From a virus, in the IMG/VR virus record IMGVR_UViG_3300036792_000213, positions 1-39,210 of that record: a stretch of DNA of 39,210 nt. One strand, given 5' to 3'. Below, piece by piece: positions 33,101 to 38,807 of this stretch; position 1 is the stretch's first letter; every line of letters starts with the position of its first letter. A program made the translations under genes and the position numbers. The notes below the pieces were generated by a model. It ran no database searches and was not told the origin of the DNA. It was given only the letters and a program-made list of their open reading frames with translations.

Positions 33101-35043
33101 CTGCTGGCGGCAACTTGATCGGCTCGTGGTCCGGAGCCAGCGGATCTGACAGTTTCGGCAATACCTATCCCGCTGGTCTCAGCGTGCAGCAGGGCGTAAT
33201 CACAGGTATCGACATTGACTCGGTTACCATTACCAACGCCACGCTTCAGGGTGACATCCTACAGGGCTCTACAATCACCAACCCGACCATAAACGGCGGC
33301 ACGATTGACGAAGCCGCCATTACGTTCGATTCGGGCGGCGGCAGTCAGCTGGTATATACCAGCAGCACCACAACCGTTACCCAGACTGCCAACGGTGCGT
33401 ACACGTTCACTGTTCCGGCCGGGGTAACCAGTCTTATGGTGGAATGCTGGGGTGCCGGTGCCGGTGGTAACGGCGGTACGACTTCTCTCGGCGGCAGCGG
33501 CGGCGGTGCCGGACAGTACAGCGCGCACCTGAATTACCCCTGTATCCCCGGCCAGGTGTTCTCGTACACGGTCGGTAACGGCGGCGGAGGCGGTACTACA
33601 GGCAGCGGTAACGGCGGCGACGGCGGCGACACGTTCTTCGACGGCAGCGGAGGCGTGTACGCGAACGGCGGCCAGGGCAACGGCAACGGCGGAACGGGAG
33701 TCCAGGGAGCGGGCACTGTCTTCCACACGGGCGGTAACGGCGGCGGGGTAGGTTCTACGGGTGGCGCTTCCGGCGGTAACTCGGCTAACGCTTCACCGAC
33801 CAGCGGTACGGGTAACAGCGGCGCGGCTTCTACCACCTCTACCGGGCATGCGTCTCCCTCAGCTCAGACAGGCTCAGGAACCGGCGGGGCGGGCGGTAAC
33901 AGCGGAGCTAACGGCTCTAACGGAGGTGCGCCTGGCGCTGGCGGCGGCGGTGCGGGCAAGGGCTCTACCACCAGCACACTGACCAAGACGTACGCGCCGC
34001 TGTGGTCAGGATCGTACCTCGGACCTGATGCAACCAGCGGAGCTAACACCCTGCGGTCAGCGTTCACGATGTACCAGGGCGGTGAAACGGCTTCCGGCGG
34101 TGCGGCGAACGGCAACCAGTACAGCATCTTTGCGTTTGACCGGGCGACGATCGCGGCCGATTTCAGCGGATTTACGGTCACTGCAACCAAGCTCCAGCTG
34201 GCTAACCTGCACTCCTGGTACGGCAGCGGAATGACGATCGCGTTTGACGAGTACGCGGGCCTGCCGGGTTCGGTGCCGAGTACGGGACCGCGCGGCAACT
34301 ACTTTGTCTCCCCGGCCAGTGCTACCACCGCTGAAGGAGCAACGAATAACTTCAGCCTCCCTGCCTCGGTGGGGCAGCGGTTCGTTACCGGGTCTGACAA
34401 CGGTATGGGAATCGGGTATACGACGTACACGAACCACCCGTACAACCTCGGGTACTACGGTTATTTCGACGGCTCTCAGACGCGGCTGACAATCACCGGA
34501 ACAGGCGGCAGTGCAGGATCGTTCAGTGCGGGTAACGGTGCTGACGGCCAGGTAAAAATTACCTATATCTCCAGCACCACACTGGGCGCAGCAGTTGCCC
34601 CGGTCAGCGGAACTGATTCCAGCAGCAATGCCTACGCAGCAGGCTTTACCGGCCACGTTGCGGCATTCCAGCCCGGCAGTTCGCCTACGGCAGTAGAAAC
34701 TTGGCACACCCTGTCTATATCGCTGACCGGCTGGGCCACTACAACCGGCGGCCAGATTCCGCTCCAGTACTGCTACGTGCCTATCGGTCCTAACGGGTCC
34801 ATATGGATAGTCGGAGACATCACGGGAACTGCTATTAGCGCCAGCACTGCAATCGCTACACTTCCTACAGGCTACCGCCCGACCGGCGGTAATCCCTTGT
34901 CTCTCCCCGTGTGCCGTTTCGGCGGAACGCTCTCGTCTGCCGACGACGGTATCTGTCAGATATCCACCTCTGGTGCTCTTCAGCCGTTTAACTGCAACGG
35001 AGCTACGCGCTTGATCTTTAATGCAGTAATCCCCATCCTATAG
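30169..35043 (+). CDS. Giant tail-tip / fibre protein
   Basis: A 1624-residue virion protein. Residues 1-23 carry one 20-residue repeat (GAFTAAVTAQAAFAGQKI) shared with the upstream adhesins. Residues 24-650 form a distal-tail-like beta domain with MNASTLTVTLKNTDGRFTPD. Residues 664-964 hold about 30 ten-residue repeats (ITATQIANAT; ITGSNMANAT), a beta-helical stalk. Residues 1078-1268 are a glycine-rich domain, preceded by YTFTVPAGVTSLMVECWGAG and reminiscent of phage adhesin tips. A C-terminal beta domain ends at NAVIPIL. GTG 30169 overlaps the tape-measure stop as TAGTG. It likely forms the distal tail and host-binding fibre in one chain. Confidence 0.8.
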   Translation: MATVNGAFTAAVTAQAAFAGQKIITSGFPHHQLNAKVELLVNTTWTDITHYVLVRDDLTMVIGRPDEASSMNASTLTVTLKNTDGRFTPDNSSGAYYPYVQLNTQIRVSVTDNSVTGVAYTGYRFWGEVSEWPPQWDPTGKDVYATISASGIWRRLSQSTTTIGSPYTRYTKSLANVAAYWPMEDGQGATTFATLVPATSNAMTMVTTNGSPSLASCSAFPGSDAIPQLSGAEFNGQITSSSHPSHIFFRHAMFVQGGGDSGVTAGQVVSKLHTAGTVATIEVGLASAAGGGPITITGYNGSNSVLFTGSITANIWGIPYLVQVSLDQVSSNVQWEMRLIIPNTNVDAGTVRGLVPGTVDDATVVIFNNNAAFQGVSVGQASVIYGDPSIATAAYALGGWNGENALTRFQRICTEQGIPTAAIGSTSTTMGPQLDDTLVNVLQTVEDTDGGLIYETQNMFGLGYRTMSSLQNQTSALTLNYASQQVGQPLAPVNDDALVRNDITLTNYDGYAVRVFLQNGARSLNPPPNGVGSGYSYSRNTNSTSHTQVNALGSQILNTGTVAQNRYPNVTVNLARVTTAPLFNSAPAMREGDYLQITNMPSFGGLATQKQLVWGWTETINDYTWNLVYNTIPEAPWESSFNPGTSATGQVPGAPITAGQSNTVTGAQIAEGAIIGSNIATGGVTGSNIATAAITAVNIADATITGTQIAAGGIGATNIANASITAAQIANATITSTQISGSANITGSQIASATITGSNMVNATITATQIANATITGAKLVSGTITATQIANATITGSNLVNGTITATQIASATITSSQISSSAGITGSQIASGTIAAGNITNATITNTQIASGTITGSNIGASTITGSNMANATITNVQISNGTITTTQISNSANITGTQIATGTVAGSNIAAGTITASNIAAGTITATQIAANTITAGKLVGGIVVAGIVDATTITGASIVTDGATGQFLIYSGTPAGGNLIGSWSGASGSDSFGNTYPAGLSVQQGVITGIDIDSVTITNATLQGDILQGSTITNPTINGGTIDEAAITFDSGGGSQLVYTSSTTTVTQTANGAYTFTVPAGVTSLMVECWGAGAGGNGGTTSLGGSGGGAGQYSAHLNYPCIPGQVFSYTVGNGGGGGTTGSGNGGDGGDTFFDGSGGVYANGGQGNGNGGTGVQGAGTVFHTGGNGGGVGSTGGASGGNSANASPTSGTGNSGAASTTSTGHASPSAQTGSGTGGAGGNSGANGSNGGAPGAGGGGAGKGSTTSTLTKTYAPLWSGSYLGPDATSGANTLRSAFTMYQGGETASGGAANGNQYSIFAFDRATIAADFSGFTVTATKLQLANLHSWYGSGMTIAFDEYAGLPGSVPSTGPRGNYFVSPASATTAEGATNNFSLPASVGQRFVTGSDNGMGIGYTTYTNHPYNLGYYGYFDGSQTRLTITGTGGSAGSFSAGNGADGQVKITYISSTTLGAAVAPVSGTDSSSNAYAAGFTGHVAAFQPGSSPTAVETWHTLSISLTGWATTTGGQIPLQYCYVPIGPNGSIWIVGDITGTAISASTAIATLPTGYRPTGGNPLSLPVCRFGGTLSSADDGICQISTSGALQPFNCNGATRLIFNAVIPIL
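30184..30237 (+). repeat. Single 20-residue repeat at tip protein N-terminus
   Basis: Encodes GAFTAAVTAQAAFAGQKI, the unit otherwise found in the adhesins at 10639 and 12406. It suggests sequence exchange between structural genes. Confidence 0.7.
32160..33060 (+). repeat. 30-bp (10-residue) beta-helix stalk repeats
   Basis: About 30 units of consensus A-T-I-T-[GA]-[ST]-[QN]-I-A-N, in near-perfect 30-bp register. They are of the type seen in trimeric phage fibre stalks. Confidence 0.85.
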
Positions 35044-35053
35044 GAGAATAACC

Positions 35054-35344
35054 ATGGCAGTTAACGCACCTAACCTCGGTTTGATCAGCCAGCAGGCAGG
35101 GCAGATCGTAATCGACGCCCGTAACATCATTCAGCGTGTTATCTTCTTCAACCAGTACATTCAGACCCTGGGTATTGATGGTCTGGTTGCTCTCGGTTTT
35201 GTTCAGGCAGACGCTGAGCTGATGATCGCTGTCTACGCGAATCTGAGCACAGTGGCAGACGTGTGCCTGGGTGAAGCGTATACCGGGCCTCCTCTTCCAT
35301 TTAACTTCCTGGGCCAGACTGTTCCTTTGTGGGGCGGGCAGTAG
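35054..35344 (+). CDS. Small helical protein after tip protein
   Basis: A 96-residue, mostly helical protein (SQQAGQIVIDARNIIQRVIF; ADAELMIAVYANLSTVADV) with a Pro/Gly-rich end. AGGAGAATAACC precedes the ATG at good spacing. It lacks a clear transmembrane segment. I recall similar small genes beside minor tail genes in Streptomyces phages, but no function is established. It is probably virion-associated or an assembly factor. Confidence 0.65.
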   Translation: MAVNAPNLGLISQQAGQIVIDARNIIQRVIFFNQYIQTLGIDGLVALGFVQADAELMIAVYANLSTVADVCLGEAYTGPPLPFNFLGQTVPLWGGQ

Positions 35345-35354
35345 AATAAGCGGC

Positions 35355-35693
35355 ATGATAACGATTGCCGCCAAGACATGCCCCGAGTGCAGTGATAAGT
35401 TCGTGCCGAAGTCAGTGAAGCACAAGTACTGTAGCAAGGAGTGCAGGGAAAGAACTAAAATGACTCCTCAGTACACGGTAACTGACCCGTCGAACCACTT
35501 GCTGAGCCTGGGCACGCCCTCTGCCATGAGCTGCGGTGTGATGGAGACAGAGGACGGCCCGTTCCTTATCCTGACGGTGCGTACTACGTCGGCAACTGTG
35601 ACTGTTTCACTGGCGGAAAAGGAAGCGCTCGGCTGGCTCATTGAGATCGGGAAGAAGATCAGCGCTATGCAGAAGAGTAACCCGGAGAGTTAA
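35355..35693 (+). CDS. Zinc-ribbon small protein
   Basis: A 112-residue protein. The N-terminal 32 residues form a zinc ribbon (Cys9, Cys12, Cys26, Cys30: CPEC then YCSKEC). The rest is a small alpha/beta domain (DGPFLILTVRTTSATVTVSL; EALGWLIEIGKKISAM). The ATG 35355 has a weak ribosome site. An internal ATG at 35460 follows AGGGAAAG and could give a form without the zinc ribbon. Its stop overlaps the stop of a minus-strand small gene in TTAA (35690-35693). Likely a nucleic-acid-binding protein; no specific role. Confidence 0.6.
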   Translation: MITIAAKTCPECSDKFVPKSVKHKYCSKECRERTKMTPQYTVTDPSNHLLSLGTPSAMSCGVMETEDGPFLILTVRTTSATVTVSLAEKEALGWLIEIGKKISAMQKSNPES

Positions 35694-35803
35694 CCGTCGC
35701 CGTCGTAGTAGTTCAGTGCGAGCAGGACACAGGCGGCTACAGCCTCCAGGAACACGATAGCCATCGCTATTTCTGCCCAGTACTGCCTTATCCATCTACG
35801 CAT
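35690..35803 (-). CDS. Tiny single-span membrane protein
   Basis: A 37-residue protein. The start is basic (MRRWIRQYW), followed by one hydrophobic span (IAMAIVFLEAVAACVLLALN) and an acidic end (YYDGDG), so it should cross the membrane once with the N-terminus inside. Its ATG overlaps the stop of the upstream minus gene by 8 nt (ATGCGTAG), the same junction geometry as at the next gene pair. It is the last gene of the minus operon. A holin or anti-receptor function is conceivable but unsupported. Confidence 0.6.
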   Translation of the reverse strand: MRRWIRQYWAEIAMAIVFLEAVAACVLLALNYYDGDG

Positions 35804-36770
35804 AGTTCTTGTCCGGCGGGAAGTACCTGGTCAGTGCGCTCTGGTCGGACAGAATCCGGGCACTAGGGTACTCATGGCTTAGCCAGGCTTCGACGGTAGC
35901 GATCCGGGCCATCAGCTGAGACCTCTCTACCGGGCGGTAATCGCAGCCGTTGTCAGAGGTGTAATTGCCCGCGCCGGGCGTACCCCATACGCTAGCTCCT
36001 GCGCTGCCTCCGAGGGCATTCCACACTGAACCGCTGGCATAGCCCTCTTCGTAACGGTTGCCGTAAGAGCCGTATCCCCGGCCCATGTCAACGTTCCAGG
36101 ACAAAAGCTTGACCGCTTTCGGGGGAACGCACAAGCCGATGATCTCGGCATACTGCGACCTGAATCCTTTTTCCCCGATGATGACGCGGCCGGTTCCCCT
36201 GACGACTCCGAAGATGGGAAGATCTATGTATATGCCGTTGAACCTCGGAGTATCGTGGTAAAACCCGCTCATAATCTCCTGCACGTCCAGCTGCTTGTCG
36301 AAGTAAGCCCAGAATCCGCAGCCGCACGGCTCTCTGTACTCCGGAGGCTCGTGCGTAAGGCCGAGGTGAACAGGAGTAGTTGAAAAGGAAAAGCTGTAGC
36401 TAGTAGCAGTACACCGGGCTGTCTGCTTTCCGTCAGTCCAGGTGCAGTTGTTGGCCCCGGTCAGCAGCCCCCTGTAAGTGCTGGCAAAGTACTGGTCGTA
36501 ACCCCGGACTTTGAATCCGGCGAGAGTTGCAGGCACGGGCAGTTTCCACCAGCGGTAGCCGTGCACTTCCCCGATCGCCATGTCCCACTCGTCGGGAGCG
36601 CCTTTTTCGGAGAAGCCGTCGATGCCCGTGGACGTAATAGGAGGCTTGTCGTTACTCACCGGGTCTCCTGTGTGAATACGCAGCTTGTTTGCGGTATTAA
36701 TCCGGCCGGTAGGTCCACCGAAGGCAGCATATATCTGCTGGAGTGCACGACGGTTGATGAAGCTAGCCAT
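35796..36770 (-). CDS. CGFWAY-family protein, longer paralog
   Basis: A 324-residue protein of unknown function. The N-terminal helix (FINRRALQQIYAAFGG) is unique to this copy. Shared with the upstream paralog are DGFSEKGAPDEWDMAIG then GYRWWKLPVP, a Cys/Gly motif CGCGFWAY (149-156), GRVIIGEKGFRSQ (194-206) and the closing PPDKNYA. A GYRxW, CxCGxxA, E-x-GFR-x-Q series resembles a domain in many actinobacterial proteins of unknown role. A Gly/Tyr/Ser-rich insert lies near 250-290 (GRGYGSYGNRYEEGYASG). The ATG at 36770 overlaps the upstream stop by 8 nt (ATGGCTAG); the longer upstream frame is rejected. Confidence 0.7.
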   Translation of the reverse strand: MASFINRRALQQIYAAFGGPTGRINTANKLRIHTGDPVSNDKPPITSTGIDGFSEKGAPDEWDMAIGEVHGYRWWKLPVPATLAGFKVRGYDQYFASTYRGLLTGANNCTWTDGKQTARCTATSYSFSFSTTPVHLGLTHEPPEYREPCGCGFWAYFDKQLDVQEIMSGFYHDTPRFNGIYIDLPIFGVVRGTGRVIIGEKGFRSQYAEIIGLCVPPKAVKLLSWNVDMGRGYGSYGNRYEEGYASGSVWNALGGSAGASVWGTPGAGNYTSDNGCDYRPVERSQLMARIATVEAWLSHEYPSARILSDQSALTRYFPPDKNYA

Positions 36771-37566
36771 AATTCTCGTCCGGCGGGCAGGCGTAGTAGA
36801 GATTGCCCATACTGGCATGCACACGGACATCAGCGCCGAGAACTTCCGTGACCGCACTGTCGAATGCGTTCCGTACTACCTCGCTGCTGACCATAAACGT
36901 CTGAGCGAGGAAGGAAATTATCTCCATTTGCATCTGCTGAGGACCGCTGAATGCAATGGAAACCGGATCGGTTATACTATTCAGGTTTATGAACTCCCCG
37001 ACACTATGATCCTGGTCTTCGTAGTAGCAGGGCAGTTCTGTGCCTGCGACCGTTATGTCGGTGACCTTGGCCCGCTGGGTCCTGAAGCCCTTTTCACCGA
37101 TGATGGTCCGGCCGCTGCCCTCTATCACTCCGAAGAGCGGAATGCTGGCTATGTACCCGTGTGCCCGCTGGAAAGTTACGCACGGATGCGTTCTGTAATC
37201 GCCCTGGTCACTCCAGTACGCCCAGAAACCGCAGCCGCAGCTAGGCTCAGGAGCAGGGTGACAGGATTGAGGCAGGAGGCTCGTAGTAAAACCGTAGCGC
37301 TCGCAGACAGCCTTGTGCCAGCCGTCCGGCTTCCTGCTGTACTGACTCCAGCAGCCTCCGTGCATTCCCGCGACCGCAATATTGGTGAACGAAGGCGTCC
37401 ATTCCGACATAGGCCAGGGGATATCCCTTGTCGTAGTCGTGTACCTGCCCAGGAGACTGGAGGACCTGACGAAGGGAAGGCGCAGCTGCCACCATCGGTA
37501 GCCACGTACCGTACCCACTGCCATGTCCCACGCCTCAGGCTCGCCCTTTTCGTGGAATCCGTCCAT
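36763..37566 (-). CDS. CGFWAY-family protein, shorter paralog
   Basis: A 267-residue protein (269 from GTG 37572). It begins with DGFHEKGEPEAWDMAVG and GYRWWQLRLP; near residue 68 is GMHGGCWSQY. The conserved CGCGFWAYWSDQ is at 110-121, followed by IPLFGVIEGSGR and TIIGEKGFRTQ (154-164). A C-terminal helix (SEVVRNAFDSAVTEVL) precedes the shared end PPDENYG. Cys, Trp and Gly are strongly over-represented, suggesting a small metal or ligand site. No ribosome site is clear; re-initiation after the 43-residue gene just upstream is likely. Function unknown. Confidence 0.7.
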   Translation of the reverse strand: MDGFHEKGEPEAWDMAVGTVRGYRWWQLRLPFVRSSSLLGRYTTTTRDIPWPMSEWTPSFTNIAVAGMHGGCWSQYSRKPDGWHKAVCERYGFTTSLLPQSCHPAPEPSCGCGFWAYWSDQGDYRTHPCVTFQRAHGYIASIPLFGVIEGSGRTIIGEKGFRTQRAKVTDITVAGTELPCYYEDQDHSVGEFINLNSITDPVSIAFSGPQQMQMEIISFLAQTFMVSSEVVRNAFDSAVTEVLGADVRVHASMGNLYYACPPDENYG

Positions 37567-37575
37567 GTGCACGGG

Positions 37576-37707
37576 TCAGGCAGGAACCGGCTCGGCTACG
37601 GGCACGATCTCAGGAGACGGCTCCTCGACCGGGACAGTAGTAGGCATCGGTACCAGGATGATGCGCTCCTTGTCCTTACCGATGTCACCCGCGTTGATCG
37701 TCCTCAT
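37576..37707 (-). CDS. Tiny Pro/Glu/Val-rich protein
   Basis: A 43-residue protein that starts MRTINAGDIGKDKERIILVP and ends in a Pro/Val/Glu-rich tail (VPVEEPSPEIVPVAEPVPA). GGAGGA lies 3 nt before the ATG on the minus strand, and the ATG overlaps the regulator stop as ATGA. The tail should be extended; the N-terminal part has the look of a short binding peptide. It sits between the regulator and the paralog pair, possibly as an adaptor or antagonist. No function assigned. Confidence 0.65.
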   Translation of the reverse strand: MRTINAGDIGKDKERIILVPMPTTVPVEEPSPEIVPVAEPVPA

Positions 37708-37955
37708 GGTTCCTCCGTTTTGTCAGGTTTGCGTGCGTACCTCTCCTGCAACAGCACGTCTTCCGGACTTATTCCGAGTGCGGTGACCAGTCTCCGGAAG
37801 GCGCTGACCAGGGGCATCTTGCGGCCCTGCTCGTACGAGGCAACAGAGTCGCAGGACATCCTGGCAGCCTCGGCTAGCTCGTGCTGCGTCATGTACCGCA
37901 GGTGCCGGTAGTACTTGAGCAGTCCAGGATCGATGCGTACCCGGTCTCTCGCCAC
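37704..37955 (-). CDS. Xre-family HTH regulator
   Basis: An 83-residue Cro/CI-type regulator. The helix-turn-helix is LKYYRHLRYMTQHELAEA followed by MSCDSVASYEQGRKMP (about residues 13-48), a standard HTH_3 layout with recognition helix near 35-42. The remainder is helical (SAFRRLVTALGISPEDVL) with a charged tail (KPDKTEEP). GTG 37955 is the start; it has no ribosome site but a TACAGT box 6 nt upstream, consistent with a leaderless mRNA. It heads a five-gene minus operon and faces the RF-1-domain gene across 18 nt, so it probably controls both. Confidence 0.8.
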   Translation of the reverse strand: MARDRVRIDPGLLKYYRHLRYMTQHELAEAARMSCDSVASYEQGRKMPLVSAFRRLVTALGISPEDVLLQERYARKPDKTEEP

Positions 37956-37973
37956 GATGATACTGTACCGCTT
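37956..37973. promoter_or_regulatory. Shared divergent -10 region
   Basis: Only 18 nt separate GTG 37955 (minus) and ATG 37974 (plus). The palindromic heptad TACTGTA (37961-37967) offers TACTGT on the plus strand, 7 nt before the ATG, and TACAGT on the minus strand, 6 nt before the GTG. Both match TAnnnT and would give leaderless transcripts from overlapping promoters. Confidence 0.5.
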
Positions 37974-38321
37974 ATGGGCAAGGAAAAGCTGTTCTCCGTG
38001 ACGCTGGACGACTGCGAGATACAGACGTTCCAGGCAGGAGGACCGGGAGGTCAGCACCAGAACCACAGCAACACCGCCGTACGCATCGTCCACCGGGCCA
38101 GCGGAGCCTCAGGGGTATCGCGGCAGGAGCGCTCTCAGCTACAGAACAAGAAGCAGGCGTTCCGCCGGATGACTGAGGACCCGAAGTTCAAGGTGTGGCT
38201 GAACCGGGAGATCTTCCGGCTGGACGGCAAGCCGTCGCCCGAGGAGCTGGTCAAGAAAGACATGGCCCCGGACAACCTGCGCGTAGAGGTGAAACAGAAT
38301 GGCAGATGGGCGGTAGACTAG
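37974..38321 (+). CDS. RF-1-domain (GGQ) peptidyl-tRNA hydrolase-like protein
   Basis: A 115-residue protein consisting of the RF-1 catalytic domain. AGGPGGQHQNHSNTAVRIVH (21-40) contains the Gly-Gly-Gln at 25-27 that releases peptides from tRNA on the ribosome. The rest is a basic tail with SRQERSQLQNKKQAFRRM and KFKVWLNREIF. It lacks the codon-recognition domains of RF1/RF2, like ArfB/ICT1 rescue factors and the short RF-1-domain proteins seen in several actinophages. ATG 37974 keeps the family N-terminus (KEKLFSVT); GTG 37998 is a shorter alternative. Likely role: ribosome rescue or translational control during infection. Confidence 0.8.
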   Translation: MGKEKLFSVTLDDCEIQTFQAGGPGGQHQNHSNTAVRIVHRASGASGVSRQERSQLQNKKQAFRRMTEDPKFKVWLNREIFRLDGKPSPEELVKKDMAPDNLRVEVKQNGRWAVD

Positions 38322-38326
38322 CCGGT

Positions 38327-38503
38327 ATGGCCGTATATTTCCGTGTGCACCCGGACAAGTCCAACCGCGACATCTTCGACCCAGACTCCCTCCTCTACGA
38401 CGCCGAGTTCAACGAGGCTGAGCCTGAGGACGTTCACTCGAACGACGTGCTGGTCACCGCCACGCCCGAAGAGTGGGAGTCGATCGTCTCCAGCCGCAAG
38501 TAG
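38327..38503 (+). CDS. Small acidic protein
   Basis: A 58-residue acidic protein that begins MAVYFRVHPDKSNRDIFDPD and ends TPEEWESIVSSRK, with no recognised family. The ATG at 38327 is 6 nt after the RF-1-domain stop; an in-frame ATG at 38306 would add seven residues and overlap the upstream gene. No strong ribosome site is visible, so re-initiation is likely. Confidence 0.5.
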   Translation: MAVYFRVHPDKSNRDIFDPDSLLYDAEFNEAEPEDVHSNDVLVTATPEEWESIVSSRK

Positions 38504-38532
38504 GAATAAGCTCAGCCAGTTAGGTGTTCAGC

Positions 38533-38712
38533 ATGACGACAGCAGCGAAGCGTGCGAAAAAGAAATCTAACCTCAAGGCGAAGAGGGACGCGGCAGAGGA
38601 GATAACCCCGCAGGTTAACGAGCCGGTGACTACGGAATCGGAGCACGCAGCAGCCATGTCGGCTCTCGCCGCAGCCCGGAAGTTCAAAAGGAAAAGGATT
38701 AAGGAAGAATGA
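38533..38712 (+). CDS. Small Lys/Ala-rich basic protein
   Basis: A 59-residue protein, Lys/Ala-rich at both ends (TTAAKRAKKKSNLKAKRDAA; ALAAARKFKRKRIKEE) around an acidic centre. The composition suits nucleic-acid binding, but no family is recognised. TTAGGTG precedes the ATG. Its TGA overlaps the next ATG, so it is coupled to a tiny membrane protein. Confidence 0.55.
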   Translation: MTTAAKRAKKKSNLKAKRDAAEEITPQVNEPVTTESEHAAAMSALAAARKFKRKRIKEE

Positions 38713-38807
38713 TTCGCATACTGCTGGCGACAGGGATTGTATTCGGTGCTTCAGCTTTCGCCGTACTCGTGTACTACATACTTATTAAATACGGTGACTT
38801 CGAGTGA
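38709..38807 (+). CDS. Tiny single-span membrane protein
   Basis: A 32-residue protein that is almost entirely one hydrophobic span (LLATGIVFGASAFAVLVYYI) with short charged ends (KYGDFE). GGAAGA precedes the ATG, which overlaps the upstream stop as ATGA; its TGA overlaps the thyX GTG. It is too short for a classical holin but could be a membrane peptide. Function unknown. Confidence 0.55.
   Translation: MIRILLATGIVFGASAFAVLVYYILIKYGDFE

Noticed and set aside
35804-37572. Plus-strand frames opposite the CGFWAY genes, including one of 408 codons
   Set aside because: The minus-strand reading gives two mutually homologous proteins with coupled junctions; the plus frames show no family features.
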